Shown: positions 35,171 through 48,146, numbered from the stretch's first letter. The stretch: DNA of 64,000 nucleotides from Rostratula benghalensis (GCA_013399305.1 VXAI01000035.1:4658646-4722645), one strand, 5' to 3'. A program made the numbers and translations. Notes: generated from the sequence alone by a model not told the origin.

Positions 35171-36520
35171 TAACCTCAATGCTGAACAGGTTGCTACAAG
35201 ATAGAGCCTCAGCAATTGTATCCTTGTACTAATGAATACAGGTATCAGGCACAGGCAACAGTGGTGGATTTTAAGCTGCTGGAGGTGATGACTTTAGAGG
35301 CACCGAGAGAAGATCAGAAATTGCAAAAAAAAAGAATTCCATTCCAGACTGTTGGGAAAGTCTCTGGTTTCTTTCAACCCTAATTCAAAGAATTTGCTCC
35401 GTTGGATGTGTGGCAATGTTTGTATCAAGAGTTCTTCCTGTTCCTTCAGGAGTCTCAATCTCTTACATTTCTTCAGATGTGTTCTTCAAGCTTTGTCTTC
35501 TCAAATAACTGAAGTTAATTGGATTTCAGAGAATAAACAGAACAGAATGTGTTCAACCCTTAACCTCCTTTCCTTTTGCTGTCTCTCATAGAAGTTATGT
35601 CCATTAATGCTAAATGCCTTTCTGATTCAGAAAATCATCCTTCTAGAATGGTAGTACTTATGAGGTTATATTTAGTGCCACTTGAAATTAATCTGGCTTG
35701 TTTTGCTTTTTATTTCTGCTTATGTAAAGTGGTTTAAGCATTTCAATACTCTTTTCCCTATTTTTAGATTTTTCTTATTCTTTAGCATCTCTTGCTAAAA
35801 AGACTTAAAGAAATGAAAGTTTCTGCCTCCTTTCTTTACCACTATGTTGAAGATCTTCCTACTAATATTAAGTTTAAACTACCTAATCCAGAAAGAAGAC
35901 TCAGTAACCAGATGCTTCAGGGAAGTAGCTGTCTTCATGTACCTTCCAGTCTTTACAAACTTTAGGGTGAAATTAATTTCAACTGATGACAAACCATAGT
36001 TGAGAACTTGTTCAAGCCACCTCTTTGGGCTCTTTCTTAATGGCTGGTGTGTGCAAGGAAGCTCTAAAAGATGAATCACTCTCCTAAGACATTTATCTGA
36101 GAGAAGTAAAAAGATTCACCCACTACAAGTAAGTGATTTTCTCCCTCCATTGATAATTGATGTGCCAAATTATTTCTGAGGAAGAAACATAGCTAAAGTT
36201 GATTACGGCTGCCTCAATAGTACTTCAACTTGTCAGTGGCTCTGGCATGGCAGCATCTTTTTGAGTGAGATGTATTATAATGTTCTCATTATAAAGATGC
36301 AGGAAAAATAATGTGTTGACTCCTGAACAAGACTGAAAAATCTTGGCACTCGAGGGGCTACCCTCACTGTCACGCTGAAGCCTGCAGGTTAAGAGACTGA
36401 TCACCTTAGGATGACTGTATAGTGCAGAGAGTCGCCCAGAGTAGGAGCCTCACGTGTTCTGAATTGCTCTCTGGATCAGTCTTTCTTTACATTACTAAAA
36501 AGGGAAACTAGCCAGCTAAT
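35171..36520. other. Unique non-coding sequence
   Basis: A small CpG-bearing patch at 36350-36456 includes CTCGAG, GTCGCC and an E-box CACGTG (36451-36456). Otherwise nothing is recognised. Confidence 0.55.
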
Positions 36521-36524
36521 AAAA

Positions 36525-36553
36525 GCTCCTAAATTGAGTGCCTAAATTTAGAC
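36525..36553. repeat. Possible fragment of a CCTAAATTTAGG palindromic repeat
   Basis: GCTCCTAAATTGAGTGCCTA followed by AATTTAGAC resembles the centre of sauropsid elements with GCCTAAATTTAGGCACC arms. It is short and uncertain. Confidence 0.3.
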
Positions 36554-36559
36554 ATTGTC

Positions 36560-38030
36560 AATACAGCAGTACAGCTGAACTCCAGTTTCGACAATGAATG
36601 TATTCATCATTTTGTGTTGCTGTTCTGAAATTACTTGTAATTTACAATCTAGGGATACAAACACTGAGATTTTGTGGGTCTTGCTTCTAGTCATTTTCTG
36701 AAGATGCAACTCTAGAACCTGCAGTCTTTAAAGTATAGAGACTGTTTATGAATTTTTTATTAAAAATAGTCACTTTTCTTTCCATTTTATGCTCAAGAAA
36801 ATTCTTATTCTTCAATGTCTTTGAGTAAGTATTTTAAATATAGCCTGGTGGTAATATATTCTATGTGTACTTGGGATCAAATGCAATTTCTTCTGGAGAT
36901 TTATATGCAATTATTTTATCCAGTCTCCTTCCCCCCTTAGCCATCTTAACAGTGCCCAAGGTTACTTTAGATCAACATTGATAAAATTCATTCTCTGATT
37001 AAAAAATAAAGTCTGATACCAAAACTCTATGTACACTGTAGATTTCCATTGTTATAGAGTCCTTATTGTCTTGGGTTCAGAGGCTGCAGTCTTTGAAATA
37101 TTGAATTACTCTACAGCTTGCTATATTTTTTTTTTCTTCTCTGCATTTTAAAGTGTTCATATACGATCATTTTATGGGTATCATTTGAATATCAACAAAT
37201 TTGCAAGTTCTTCTAAAAGAAGCGGATGCCAGGAATACAACTGTTGTTCAAAGACATCCTTTAAAGTTTCCTGGCTATGAGTAAAAATAAAGCCAATAAG
37301 TGTTTTGGAATCACCTCTATTTTAAAATACTTAAAAATATCCTAGTACCTATTCTTGTCATTATGTTTATTAAGGAAACCATATAATGTCTCAAACAGGT
37401 AGAGCACAGTGTGAGGTTGATTTCTGTAGACAGGAAACCAAGAGTTTATGGAGGATTTCACAATAAATTTATGGCAAAGCCAATAATACACAGCCAATAT
37501 TTTAGACAAAGTATCATCTACCGCTGATATAATAAGCCCAAAGTGTTCTATGAAGGAAGAAGTAGTATTCCTCTACAGTGAAAAGAAAGAAACAACAAGG
37601 ATTGTTCCTGTTATTTTGTGTCACTGAATCAGTGTTCTATTTAGGCTACCTTGTTAGTGAATTTAAATTAAGCAAATTATCAATATCTGCAGGACATCTT
37701 TTTCTAGAAATTCAATGCAGCTTTACCTAGCCCACCCCGCTCACAAAGAAATCAACCACTATTTTAACAAAATTGAGAAAGAGAGAGTCAAATGATGTTA
37801 CACTTTAAAGTACATGATTAAAATCACTAGTCTGGAATTTTAGCAGGCTTCAGAACTAATACGTTTACTGGGATTTAATCTGTGAGCACATTAATGACAG
37901 AATATACAAAAACAATAATACTGTCTCAAAGAAAAGGAACACATAAAAAATAACAAAAAGCTGTTGAGTTTCTTAATTGGACAGTCTCTGCTGAGCTCCT
38001 TGTTGAACTGGTGAAGTAGGTCACAGAAGA
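36560..38030. other. Unique non-coding sequence, AT-rich
   Basis: T9 run near 37127. No recognised repeats, RNA genes or splice pairs. Confidence 0.62.
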
Positions 38031-38034
38031 TTCC

Positions 38035-38400
38035 CTTTCTAAGACAACGCTCCCACTGAGGGAACGGAAAACTTGCGGCAAAGGGGTTTTCTGCCACTGG
38101 ACAGTTTCAGGGAGGGGAAATCACATACTGAATGCATTGAGAAAGGGAATGAACATTCCCATGGCGGTGCGATGCTGCCAACTGGGCCAGTCACAGCATG
38201 TCTGATTCTGCAGTAGGGCCTTCCCCAAGCCCTTGGGACCAAAGATTTTTCTAGGAAATGAGGCGTGCAGAAAGAGGGGTTGCTGGAAAAACATTTAAAC
38301 CAGTTTTTACCATGCAGAAGAGCTGAGAAAAGCAAGCAGCTATTGTTAGAGAAAGGAGCAGCGGCAGTCAGCAGGAGACTGAGAAACACTAATCACCGCT
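38035..38400 (-). other. GC-richer patch with an unsupported 116-codon minus-strand frame
   Basis: About eight CpGs in 360 bp (AACGCT, TGCGGC, GGCGGT, AGCGGC and others), above background. The minus-strand frame opens at a non-ATG codon and begins with a hydrophobic stretch, but no family is recognisable and no splice sites bracket it. It could be a regulatory patch rather than coding. Confidence 0.18.
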
Positions 38401-38633
38401 AAATCACTGGAAGATGTCCCCACTAAGCAGAATTGCCACCCCTGCTAACCAGCATCCATTGACATTAAATATTGTGGAGCTGAGCTCGGTTCTCTCAGAG
38501 GCATGCTGATTAAAAATGCCCTGATGAAATGGTGTGTACTGTAAGAAGTGGTACTTAGTATTTTGTCTTCATAATACTTTAAATTGCACTACATCTCCAC
38601 AAGGTATTTTGCCATTCTCCATTAAAAATGGGC

Positions 38634-38720
38634 GACTGACTTTCAGAAGTACAGAACAGCCACAGTACTTGGTTGACTTCATTTGGGGTTTGTGGATGCT
38701 GAGATATTTTGGAAAAGGCC
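38634..38720. repeat. Palindromic MITE-like repeat (TTTTCAGA type)
   Basis: GACTGACTTTCAGAAGTACA at the left, TTGACTTCATTTGGGGTTTG in the centre and TTTTGGAAAAGGCC at the right follow the order of the element seen at 3626-3713. The copy is more decayed. Confidence 0.5.
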
Positions 38721-39539
38721 ACAAGTTTACAGTGTTTGCTAGATTATAATGAATTGGTTTTCTTTACTATACCTGTTTTCAAACCCTGTTAGGGTCTCTA
38801 AGACAGTCTTAATACTTCTTGTCTAACACAGATTAATTAAATGGCCACAAACTGTTCCTCCCATATCAGTGTGAGGTATTATTGTTCATTTTTTTGACTA
38901 TGCTGATTTATGATTTCACAGCAGTAACTCCATTAAGCTCTACAACGGGTTTTCACATCATAAAATCACAATGTTTTAAACTCTTTGTATTCTAGGACAA
39001 TTTAATGAGGTGGTTAAAAAATTATTCCAGATTGAAGATGTTTACTGCAATCAAGGAAAAAGAAAATCTGGTAAAATATAGGAAAACAATGAAGAAAAAC
39101 AATCAAAAGAATTCTCTCCTGATCATAGACAAATGTTTCTGAAAAAGAGGGGATTGGTGGGAGAGTTTCCTTTTTCTTCCCCTACTCTCCCAAGTACTTG
39201 TGATGGGCTCTCCACTAATTCTGCTTTCTTTGTACTTTAGAGGATCTTTAGGGTAAATGCAAAAATAAATAAATAATGTTCCCTATTACCGAAGACGCTT
39301 ACATTTTAATTTTTCCAACAGGAATTAATTAGGGTCTTCCCCAACCCACTAAAATGACAGAAGTGGGAGAAAAACATCAAATCCTGCTCTTGCATGTGCA
39401 GAGGAGATCCTCTCAGCCTGTTGTGTCCTACAGTGCTCATGTGGAATGACCACCTCTTTCTCTGCTTCCCCACCACTGTGGTTTCTGAGGAGAAAAAAGC
39501 CATCGCTACATACAAGGCTGACACTTCATCCTTCTTCTG

Positions 39540-39612
39540 ATTTTTTATCTTCTCTTATCCCAGCCTTCCTTTTAAACTGTACACCTTTGGAAAAGGGATT
39601 TGTATTTGTCTT
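39540..39612 (+). repeat. Possible ancient sauropsid repeat fragment
   Basis: AAACTGTACACCTTTGGAAA then AGGGATTTGTATTTGTCTTC resembles the TGTAAACTCTTTGGGGCAGG then GACTGT...TTTGT segment that lies upstream of the CACCTAGCACAATGGGG tail in a common sauropsid repeat. The tail itself is absent. Confidence 0.32.
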
Positions 39613-39619
39613 CTGCAGC

Positions 39620-40535
39620 CCCAGGGATATTCTCTTTACTTACCAATTCAGATGAGGTTTAAATACTGTACAGTTAGCAAAGTGAATGAAAAATATAGGA
39701 CTCCGTCGTTGCCCGTAAGGAATTGTTAGAGGTGGTGGGAATTTCACCCCGCTCTCTCTTTGCAGTGTACACTGATGTGTAGAAGGGCAAGGGTAACAGG
39801 GTAAAAAGAAGGGGAAAGCAACAGATGATGAGGCAGGATTTACCCATGGAACAGGCTAGAGAAGAGATACCCAATGCCACAGCACCCTTCTGAAGTGCCC
39901 CAGAAGGCAGGTGGATACCTGTGCTGTTTGGATGGAGACCATCTACTTAGGCCTCTCAAATATTTGGCAATAGTGTGGGTCAAGGAGTGTCCCTTGTCCC
40001 AAACATTTTAGATATTTTATCTAATATAGAAGTATCTGAAAATCTTCTATGTGAACTTAACATCAGCAGCAATACCCATAATTTACTTGAGGAAAATGGA
40101 GATTTCTCCTTTTAAGAAAAAATAAATCTGCTTGGGCTAAGATGTTGGGGAAGGTCTTGTTTGTTTCTTTTATTTTTATTATTATCTTAGATTTGGGGAA
40201 GAAGCTTGTGGAATCTTTCAGGTGCTGAAAGGGGCATCCAGATCCTGGTGCAAAACTTCTTTGAGTAGTCCAAGAAAAACCTCACAAACCCAAAGAAGTA
40301 TTGACAGTCCTAAGAAAGAACTCTCTTCAAAGTCATATGTGCTTTCTTTCTCTTGAATCTGTAGAGAACCCCCTAAGGCTTCACAAGAGACACATAGTAG
40401 TGGAAAACATCCCTCATCCTCCCCATCACTTGACTAACTCACAATGTTATATTGAGGAAGAAGGTTGCCTCAGGACGAGGAGTGCTGGAAATCAATATTT
40501 GATCAGATCTGCTTGTGTTTATTGACATAAAAGAA
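39620..40535. other. Unique non-coding sequence
   Basis: No recognised repeat, RNA gene or splice pair. Confidence 0.6.
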
Positions 40536-40539
40536 TATT

Positions 40540-40586
40540 TCATGGATTCATTGAGGTTGGAAGGGACCTTGGGAGATCATCTAATG
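40540..40586 (-). mobile_element. CR1 LINE 3' terminus, reverse orientation
   Basis: TTCATGGATTCATTGAGGTT followed by GGAAGGGACCTTGGGAGATC and ATCTAATGGA is the reverse complement of the CR1 3' end. The avian norm in this orientation is TCATAGAATCATTGAGGTTG. Only about 47 bp remain, so it is an extreme 5' truncation. Confidence 0.85.
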
Positions 40587-41107
40587 GACGCTTAATGTCA
40601 GTAAGTGTTTTCTAATCTGATTGGTCCTTTTCCATATACAGAAATGGTCAAAAGGTACTTTTGCCTCCAGGCAGTGATACCAGCTACTGAGGAACCCGTG
40701 ACAGCCGCATTCAGGCATGGCTGAGAGAGCAGTACTGGCCAGTAATCACAGTACCCACACTGAGACTGGAATAACTGCTTTTATAGCTCAGTTTCCTGGA
40801 TGCTAGAAGATGTTGATGTATGGTAAACAGCAGAATTCTTGTGACCCGACATTGGGGTCTGTCCGAGCAGTTGGCAAGGCAGAGGACAATTGCTCATGTA
40901 ATGAATCAAGGTGAAATGTGATATTATACCTGTGATAAGTGAAATATTGGTAAAATGAGCACTAATCTTCAAGGTGGTTATTATCACATTAATTTTGTAA
41001 AGACCTTCCTCCAGCTCTGTAATTCTTGTGCAGCCAGTATCAAAATTCGCAGGTTACAAACACCCAGTTTGGTAGCTCAATGTTTGAAAAACATATTCTA
41101 CTCTTAC

Positions 41108-41128
41108 AAAAAAAAAAAAAAAAAAAAA
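41108..41128 (+). repeat. Poly-A run (A21)
   Basis: Twenty-one uninterrupted A residues followed by TTTCAATT. No retroposed body or target-site duplication was seen upstream, so its origin is unclear. Confidence 0.9.
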
Positions 41129-41129
41129 T

Positions 41130-43060
41130 TTCAATTATTTATAATTGCTAACTGGAAAGCCTGTTCCACAAAAGACATATGCATATACTCACTCCCACCA
41201 TGTTGCTTCTATTTGGAGGGCTGGTTGATATGCAATTTGCAGATGGTTCAGAAGGTGACCTGTGTAGACAACTTTAGATCTCAAGAAAAGTCCAGTGGCT
41301 CTTAAGCTGGTTTTGGTTGCATCCCTCATATGGCTGCTAGGCCCCACGGTTGCTGCAGTATGACCTTGAATTCTAGTGCAACCATATTTATTTTTATTTG
41401 GTCTTGCAAACCTACTATGCTCCTTCTTGATTTAATGACCTCTATTTTGAGACCAGGCATTTGTAAGCACTGAAGAAATATGATTTTTCTTTTTTCTTTT
41501 TAGGGATTTATAGTCTTTTTCATCACTGTGATACATATCTGCTTACAAGTAATAGTTAATTATGATAGATAGCAATATGTAGTCCTTCTGTAATAACTAG
41601 CCATATTCTAGGTATGTTTCTCTATAACTATATTAGATGCTTCTATCTGAGTATATTTTCTTTGCTGTCAAAGCTGCACTGCCAAGATGGGTAGAAATAC
41701 CCAGTCTAGTTTTAAACTTTCTCAAGCACACATCAACAGGAATGTAGCTGGAGCAGAATGGATCTCAGAATGGGCTGGAAAACTTGCTAATGTCAGTGTA
41801 GAATTTCCTTTCAACCAGTTACAAATTATACTGTTCTTACACTGTTGAGAGTGGGGAATAATGCATCTCTCAGAGCTATCCCTGCATATTTGTTATCAAG
41901 TATTGCTGTAGATAGGTGATTTCCATAACCCTATTCACACCCCATGGAGTTGAAAACTAGTTTATCAATGCATCTGTAATGAATATGTGAACACTGTGGG
42001 GAGGGGTGAAACAGGACAATGCCGAAAACAAAGGAAAAAAAGACAAATACTCTAAGCTTTGATGGTAAAATGCCAAATGATAACAGAATATTACATGTTT
42101 TGTTAACAGTGGTTTTCAATGAGTTGTTTAATATTGGGGAATGGAATAGATAAGCATATGTGAGGGAGCAAGGATGAAGAGTAAAAAAGCGGGAAGAAAG
42201 AAAGAAACAGGTTTGAAGAAGCAGAAAGTTGCTTGAAAACTGATTGTATAGCATACATATAGACACCTGAAAAGATCAAAATGGCTTTTGAAAGCAAAGC
42301 TGTAAATAGGAACCTTAAGGGAGGTTTTCTACATGCCCAGATTTTTATGGTTGTTTTCTCATTTCTATGCTATTGCTGGGAAAAGACTGTTGGGTGTCCG
42401 GACATTCAGACAGGGCTGCTGTGCATGCACAGTAAATCCAAAATGTCTGACGTGCATTGCTCTGACTGCAGGGAAATAACTGTACATTACAGGCTGGTTT
42501 GGAGGATGGGATTGCTTTTTTTCCAATTCATTGAACAAATGTGTTAAAGAACTAAAATGTGATGCTTTTGTGTTTCACCAAAACTGCAGGGAAATCACAT
42601 TTTTTCCCTTTCTTGTCATCAACACATTTTCTTTATTCATGTAACAGTAGGTGTCATTTTTCTTTAATTATGCCCAGCTATCATATGTTGCTTTTATTTG
42701 TTGAGGATGTTAGTTTCAGGGAAAATAATTTAGACAGTTCCATTTTTCAGGCAACAATACACTAAATCCTGTGCTTACAAATTGCAATTAGATAAGAATT
42801 CTTCTTTCCACAATCAAATGTGGCAGTTTCTAACTGGAAAGTAATGATGAATCAAACTTATAGTGTAAAATGGGAAGATCAAAGCATTCAAAGAAAATGT
42901 AATGAAGAAAATACACTTTTATGGCTTGGCATTTTAAATGTCCTCTGTTATATATCACCGTGGCAGCGTACAATAGTATAAGTATTTCTTTGGGAATGAA
43001 TACAGATTAACGCAGCCTCATTTTCTGTGTCAGAATTTACTTCTTACTGTGATGATATTT
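41130..43060. other. Unique non-coding sequence
   Basis: Purine-rich GAAA text near 42186-42212 and overlapping minus-strand frames at 41931-42297. No family is recognised. Confidence 0.6.
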
Positions 43061-43064
43061 ATTA

Positions 43065-43102
43065 CCCCCACCCCTCCCACATGCCCCTCTCTTCCCACCC
43101 CC
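43065..43102 (-). other. Strong G-quadruplex motif (minus strand)
   Basis: On the minus strand six G-runs of 5, 3, 4, 3, 4 and 5 follow one another with loops of 1, 6, 5, 1 and 1 bases. This satisfies the G3+N1-7 rule with two runs to spare. The tract lies in AT-rich unique sequence that also holds TAATTATCCCGGGATAA (43198-43214). Confidence 0.8.
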
Positions 43103-43104
43103 AG

Positions 43105-46100
43105 ACCTTAAAAGTACTTTAAACATGTTTAGCCTGTCAACAAGCCTTTGCTAAAGGGTTTTGTAGCCTTTGGTAATGACTTCAAATTTACGTGACTAAT
43201 TATCCCGGGATAAATAGAGATGAGGTGCTTTAGGATAAGGCTAATCTGCATGTCTGCTGGAAGCTTGAATAGTGCATTTTATGAAGACACAGAACTCAGC
43301 AATTCAATGAAATTAAGGTTGCGACAAAAGGCAGGCAAATTCAAAATGAAGGCATATACTTCTCTTCCTAAGCTGCTGCTGTTGGATGTGAAAAAGGTGC
43401 TGACAGCATGGTATGAAAAGAAGCATCAGCCCTGATTCTGGAGTTTATTTGGATCTATACTGAAGCTTGAACAGATTTTGCCTATGCTGTTTACAGAGAT
43501 GTATTTTCCTACAGAATTGCGTCATGATTTGCCTCTGTTCACCATCACTATTGTCCCAATTGTGTTGCCTTATTATTTAAAAAATAGCTGTTATCCATCT
43601 ATGACCACACCACCCCTGATTTATGCCACAGTATAAACAAGAAGTGATGTATGTAATTATGTATATGCACAGCAGAGAGCACAAAAAAACTGAGTCAAAC
43701 ATCTCAACACTGCAAGATGTTATCCTGGATAGAACAAAACTCATGCTGGTAACAGAGGAAAAGAATGAAAGAAAGGAGAGTTACACCCTTTCTGCTGAGC
43801 TGCGTGATTCCGTTTTCTGAAGAGCTCTTGAATGTAGAGCTTGACCTCCACAACACTGTGCAGAGCAACGCATAAATACTTCAGGAAATTTAGTCTCAAT
43901 TTCAAAAATGGTTTAAGGTTTTAGACTTCATAGGATGTTTTTACAAAGTCAGTTGCAGGCAGGTCTAGCGTTGCTCTAAGCGAGAGGGGCTCACTCAGTT
44001 CAGCACTGTTCTGCACATTTTATAGAACTGTTAAGTCAGTTCTCCCTTGCAAGCTTAGAGGTGGGCAATGCTAGACCATACCTGATCCTGTGGACATGCC
44101 TTTAATTCCTAGTGTACTGGCTGTTAAAGTCAGCTGGTTTTACCACCTCATTTCTCAGCCTGAAATGTTGAGAAAGGCTAAACTTCCCAGACGTGCAAAA
44201 TGGAAAAATCAGACTTGTGTTTAGATATGTACCCAAAACATTGTCTTATCTTCTAGAATTTCTTTTGGAAACGTGATGTCTAATTCTTGTAGGAGCCCAC
44301 AATTCAGTGCTCAGGATATCCAGGGCTAACTTGCCCAGAGCAGGGAGCATGACAGATTACTCAATTCCCTTTTCAATTACTTAACCACAGGTTCATCATT
44401 CGACTTCACTCAAATTGTGGTATATTGATTTCTGTTGTGACTCAATAAAAGATTTTAATTTTTTATAAAAAGTTAGCATGATATTCTCTTTATGTATATA
44501 AATGCACAATAATCTGCCTTTTGTGGACAGGGTAGTTAAACTGAAACACCCCATAATAGCGATAATGTTTATAAGGAGTTCTCCCTGACTGCATTTAACC
44601 AGTACCCCCTTGCTTAGCTTTCCCACAGGACAGCAGTAATGCAAAAGTCTTTGAGGCCTAAATGAGAGAATTGTAACATAATGAACTTTTAAATTTCAAT
44701 AACCCTTAACAAAATCTGCTAAAAAGCTCCCATGGTATAGAACCAGAGTTTTGGAATATCAGTGGATGTAAATTGCAGGGAAGTAAAGTGAAAAAATTAA
44801 CCAAAGCCTTTCACTCTTTCCTATCCAAGGCCAAATTAATTTTAATAGGTCTAGGTTTTTGGTACAGGTAAATACTAAAGATCTTGTCTTCAATTGCTTG
44901 TTAGCTCAGCATATTGACCCCAAACTCCATTTTAGTGAGAAATGTAGTAAAAACTCAGGTGAATGGATTTCTCTTGGAGATCCCATCCCCCAGTTAACTG
45001 AGAAGTCAGGTGTAGCAAGTTTCCTGATGCAACCCACAGTCAGGACAGTGCTCCTTCCCCGGCCATCAGCGTCTCTTAGAAACCCTGTGTCCAGGTAAAA
45101 GCTTTTATACCAGCAATCCCAATAGTGATAAAAAGTTTCTAGATGTTTTTCCATTTGACAGCTTAACTCCAACCCTCAGCCTCCATTGAAAAGCTACAGA
45201 GTGCATCTTGGCCTGGGTATTAAAAGGAAATTTCCTGGGGACCCTCTGTACTTTCTGACACACTTCCCAAGAAGGGAATAATCAGTAATAAGCCATTCTT
45301 CACACCTGTTCTTTGGCCTGTCCTCTGTGACCTATTTTCTTGACTAATCCTGTGATTTTTATCCCAGCCAATATCAAATTGCCTCTGTTTCTGGCTGCTC
45401 ACGGTCAACCCTGTAGCTCTTACCTTCCAGCAAGATTTTGGGGGAACATGTGGAGTTTTGAGTGTTTTCTCTTATTCCAAGCTCTCTGCAGAATCGAAGG
45501 ACAGTGTAGGAAACACCAAAATGTAAGATCTTCCTTTGTATTAGTAAATGAAGACATTTATGCAGATAAGGTCCGTCCTTAAAACCAAAATGCAATAAGG
45601 CTAGGTTGTGGTGGTGATGGTGAGGTTTGCAGTCCTGAAAGCAAAGGACCCCTTGTGAGAAGCTGAACTGTGAAGCTTTTTTTTTTGTTGTTGCCAAAAG
45701 AGGGAGCCCTCACAGAATTATATACGCTCTTAGCGATGTTTCTGTTTTTTGTGACCTGCTCTTTAGAATACTCTGCTTTTTATTTATTTTTTTTTCCTTA
45801 CAAAACTTGTGGCCTTTATGATTTAGAAGCAAATAAGTTCGTGGCACAGATTACGTGAACTGTGAGTTTTGCTCTCTTCATATTTGCCAAGGCCTCAGGT
45901 TACAAAGAAAGAAAATAAGTTTCTCATTTTCAGAGTTATACAGCAAGCTATTACTAAGAACATGATGTGGATTCATTAAGTACCATACTTTAGCATTCCG
46001 GTGTTAGAAATAATGATCCTGCCAAACTGGACAATAGTGGTTGGGCACTGATCTTCTTTTAAATGATACATGATTGTGTGTGTTGACATTTGGATTCTGT

Positions 46101-46925
46101 GATGCCTTCCATTTATGTTAGCTGGAATTATCAAAACTGGTAGCCAATTCACCTCCTACTTCTCCTAGAATGAGGTTTTTTTCTCGTGAAAGCCAGTGCT
46201 TGAGAAGGGTGAGTAGGATCTTTCCAGCTTGTCTGATGATGTAAGGAGTAAACTACTGCTGGGTTTCTTTGTAATTGCTTGTAGGGAATCATCCAATAAA
46301 TTCTGGAGAGACTTTGAGAACTGCACAACTTTCACTGATTTTTACCGGTGGATTAGGTTCAAAGCAGTTAGAAAGTGCAGGCACTTTTATTAGTGTTTAT
46401 CTTTAGGGGGAAAGCCTTTGTCTCGAGCTCTGCAACAGAGACTACAACAAATAATAACTTTACCAGAGAGACTCTGTAAGTGTTGATTCATGGTTCACCC
46501 TTACCTCTTGCTGAGCTTGAACTGGTTAAAGGAAACTCTGGCCAACAAAAATTACAAGTATTTTAGCTGATCTCTGCTGTCTTTTCTGAACCTGCACTGT
46601 TCCCTAGACTAGTTCCTTTTTGAAGAATTTCTTTTCAACCTAATGGCTTCTATGACTCTGTGGCTCCAGTAGCTATTTGGCATTTTCTCCATTTTGCACA
46701 GTAGCTCTCTCGTCTGTTGGGATGTAGTCTGAATGGATATGACAGTCCAGCATTTCTTATCTTCCCCAAATCAAAGCCAAACTTACAAAATAGCTTAACT
46801 TCATGGGAGTTCAAAGCCAATAATTGGGCAGTAGTATTTTAAAAAATACTTTCATTGATCATTTGAGATATTTTGCGTTACTGTTTTTAAATGCAAATTC
46901 AGAGGCTCCAGTGTGACCTGTTTGA
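43105..46925. other. Unique non-coding sequence
   Basis: Includes CCCGGGATAAATA at about 43204 and donor-like CCAG/GTAAAAG at 45092 without a convincing acceptor. Short frames are unsupported. No repeats recognised. Confidence 0.58.
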
Positions 46926-46929
46926 GTGA

Positions 46930-47007
46930 GATTTTGATGCTTAGGATCAGATTCTCAGAAATATGTTCACACTTAAAAGGCCTTTGGGTGCCTACTTCAC
47001 TCCTAGG
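46930..47007. repeat. Possible decayed palindromic sauropsid repeat
   Basis: GATGCTTAGGATCAGATTCT and ACTTAAAAGGCCTTTGGGTG then CCTACTTCACTCCTA resemble arms of elements with AAAGGCATTTAGGTGCCTAA. Only partial. Confidence 0.3.
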
Positions 47008-47268
47008 TCAGCTGTTCTTGAAAATGTTCTTGGCAGGACTGGAGCTTTATATAGCAGGATTCTTACATCAGAGTAAAATCCAGTTTAGAACCACAGATGA
47101 TTTGTTGTTAATAGGCATTGTGCAAAGATTGCTGTTTGATTATTGTATGATAACAGCAGTGAGATTCAGAATAAGCCCAAGGAGTAGATTGGCTGAGATA
47201 GGAAGGATCACATTTAGATGATAACTTTTCTTTCTCTTTTCTTCTTTCTTCTCATTGTCTTTTTGCAG

Positions 47269-47397
47269 ACTATTGGTATTCTCAGTGCTGTACAGAAACA
47301 TACGGGAGACTTAGGGCAGCAGCTAAGTCGACTGCAATCAAACTATGTGATAAAACAGAAAAATCAACCCCAAAATAATTTTATGCATTTTATTTAA
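47269..47397 (+). other. Exon-like segment after a long pyrimidine tract (weak)
   Basis: A 40-base pyrimidine-rich tract (47226-47266) ends in TTTTTGCAG at 47268, a textbook acceptor. The next 42 codons are open, starting TIGILSAVQKHTGDLGQQLS and ending at TAA (47395-47397), so it would be a terminal exon. However, a second frame is open for 35 codons and no AATAAA follows closely. The words AGTGCTGTACAGAAACATA also resemble the GGTGCTGTACAAACACA part of an old sauropsid repeat. No protein family is recognised. Confidence 0.17.
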
Positions 47398-47399
47398 AA

Positions 47400-48045
47400 G
47401 AAGAACATTCAGAGATAAGACTGAAATGGCCAAAATGGGTGTTTCTGACATTTTATGGATGTTCTGCATAGGTAGTGTGCCTCCAAATATTGGATGCTCC
47501 TATGTACCATATGTGCTGCAATTCCTAAGCAATACAGCAGATGTTTTAGGTGATCAATTCAGAACTCACTGGCTTTGTTTAGTTCTCCCCATTCCCAACT
47601 TTATATGATGTGAATGTGCCTGTCATCATAAGTAGAGGAGCAGTTCCATATTTAAAAATCTGTGCATAATTCAAAGTTGACACAGTAGCAGTACTAAAAT
47701 ACTCCCCAGCCTAGAAAATTTCATGTTCCCCAGAGTACAAAATACCTAGTTAGGAAAAGCTGTGGCAAGTAAAATTTAGCTTTGTGTGGCTTGAGTCAAA
47801 AGTTAACTATTTTTTTTTCAAGTTTAGGTTTATTGTACAAGGTGGATGAAAGCTGACAGTTCTGATTTCTTTGCTGATCAGAGGGCCAAGTGAATTGTTT
47901 TGTTTCCTTATTTGTTTTTGAGAAAAATTTCATCTTATTTCTGTGTAATCTCCTCCAAAGCCAGCTTCCTAATGGCAGCACTTTATCTTCAGTTCTCTTA
48001 ACTCCTGCTTCACTGCCCTCCCCTTTCTTTGCCAGCTCCTAGTGT
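47400..48045. other. Unique non-coding sequence
   Basis: No recognised repeat, exon or RNA. Confidence 0.6.
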
Positions 48046-48050
48046 ACAAA

Positions 48051-48146
48051 TCTGATCTAGTTAAAGATGTCTCTGCTTACTGGAGGGAGGTTGGCCTAGA
48101 TGGCCTTTAAAGGTCCCTTCCAACTCAACACATTCTATGATTCTAA
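48051..48146 (+). mobile_element. CR1 LINE 3' end, forward orientation
   Basis: TCTGATCTAGTTAAAGATGT, CTCTGCTTACTGGAGGGAGG, TTGGCCTAGATGGCCTTTAA, AGGTCCCTTCCAACTC and the terminal CATTCTATGATTCT reproduce the avian CR1 3' end, including the ATTCTATG terminal repeat unit. About 96 bp remain, non-coding. Confidence 0.92.

Noticed and set aside
38039..38389. 116-codon minus-strand frame with a hydrophobic start, as a secreted protein
   Set aside because: It opens at a non-ATG codon, has no splice sites and no recognisable domain.
41108..41128. Poly-A tail of a processed pseudogene
   Set aside because: No gene-like body upstream and no flanking direct repeats were found.
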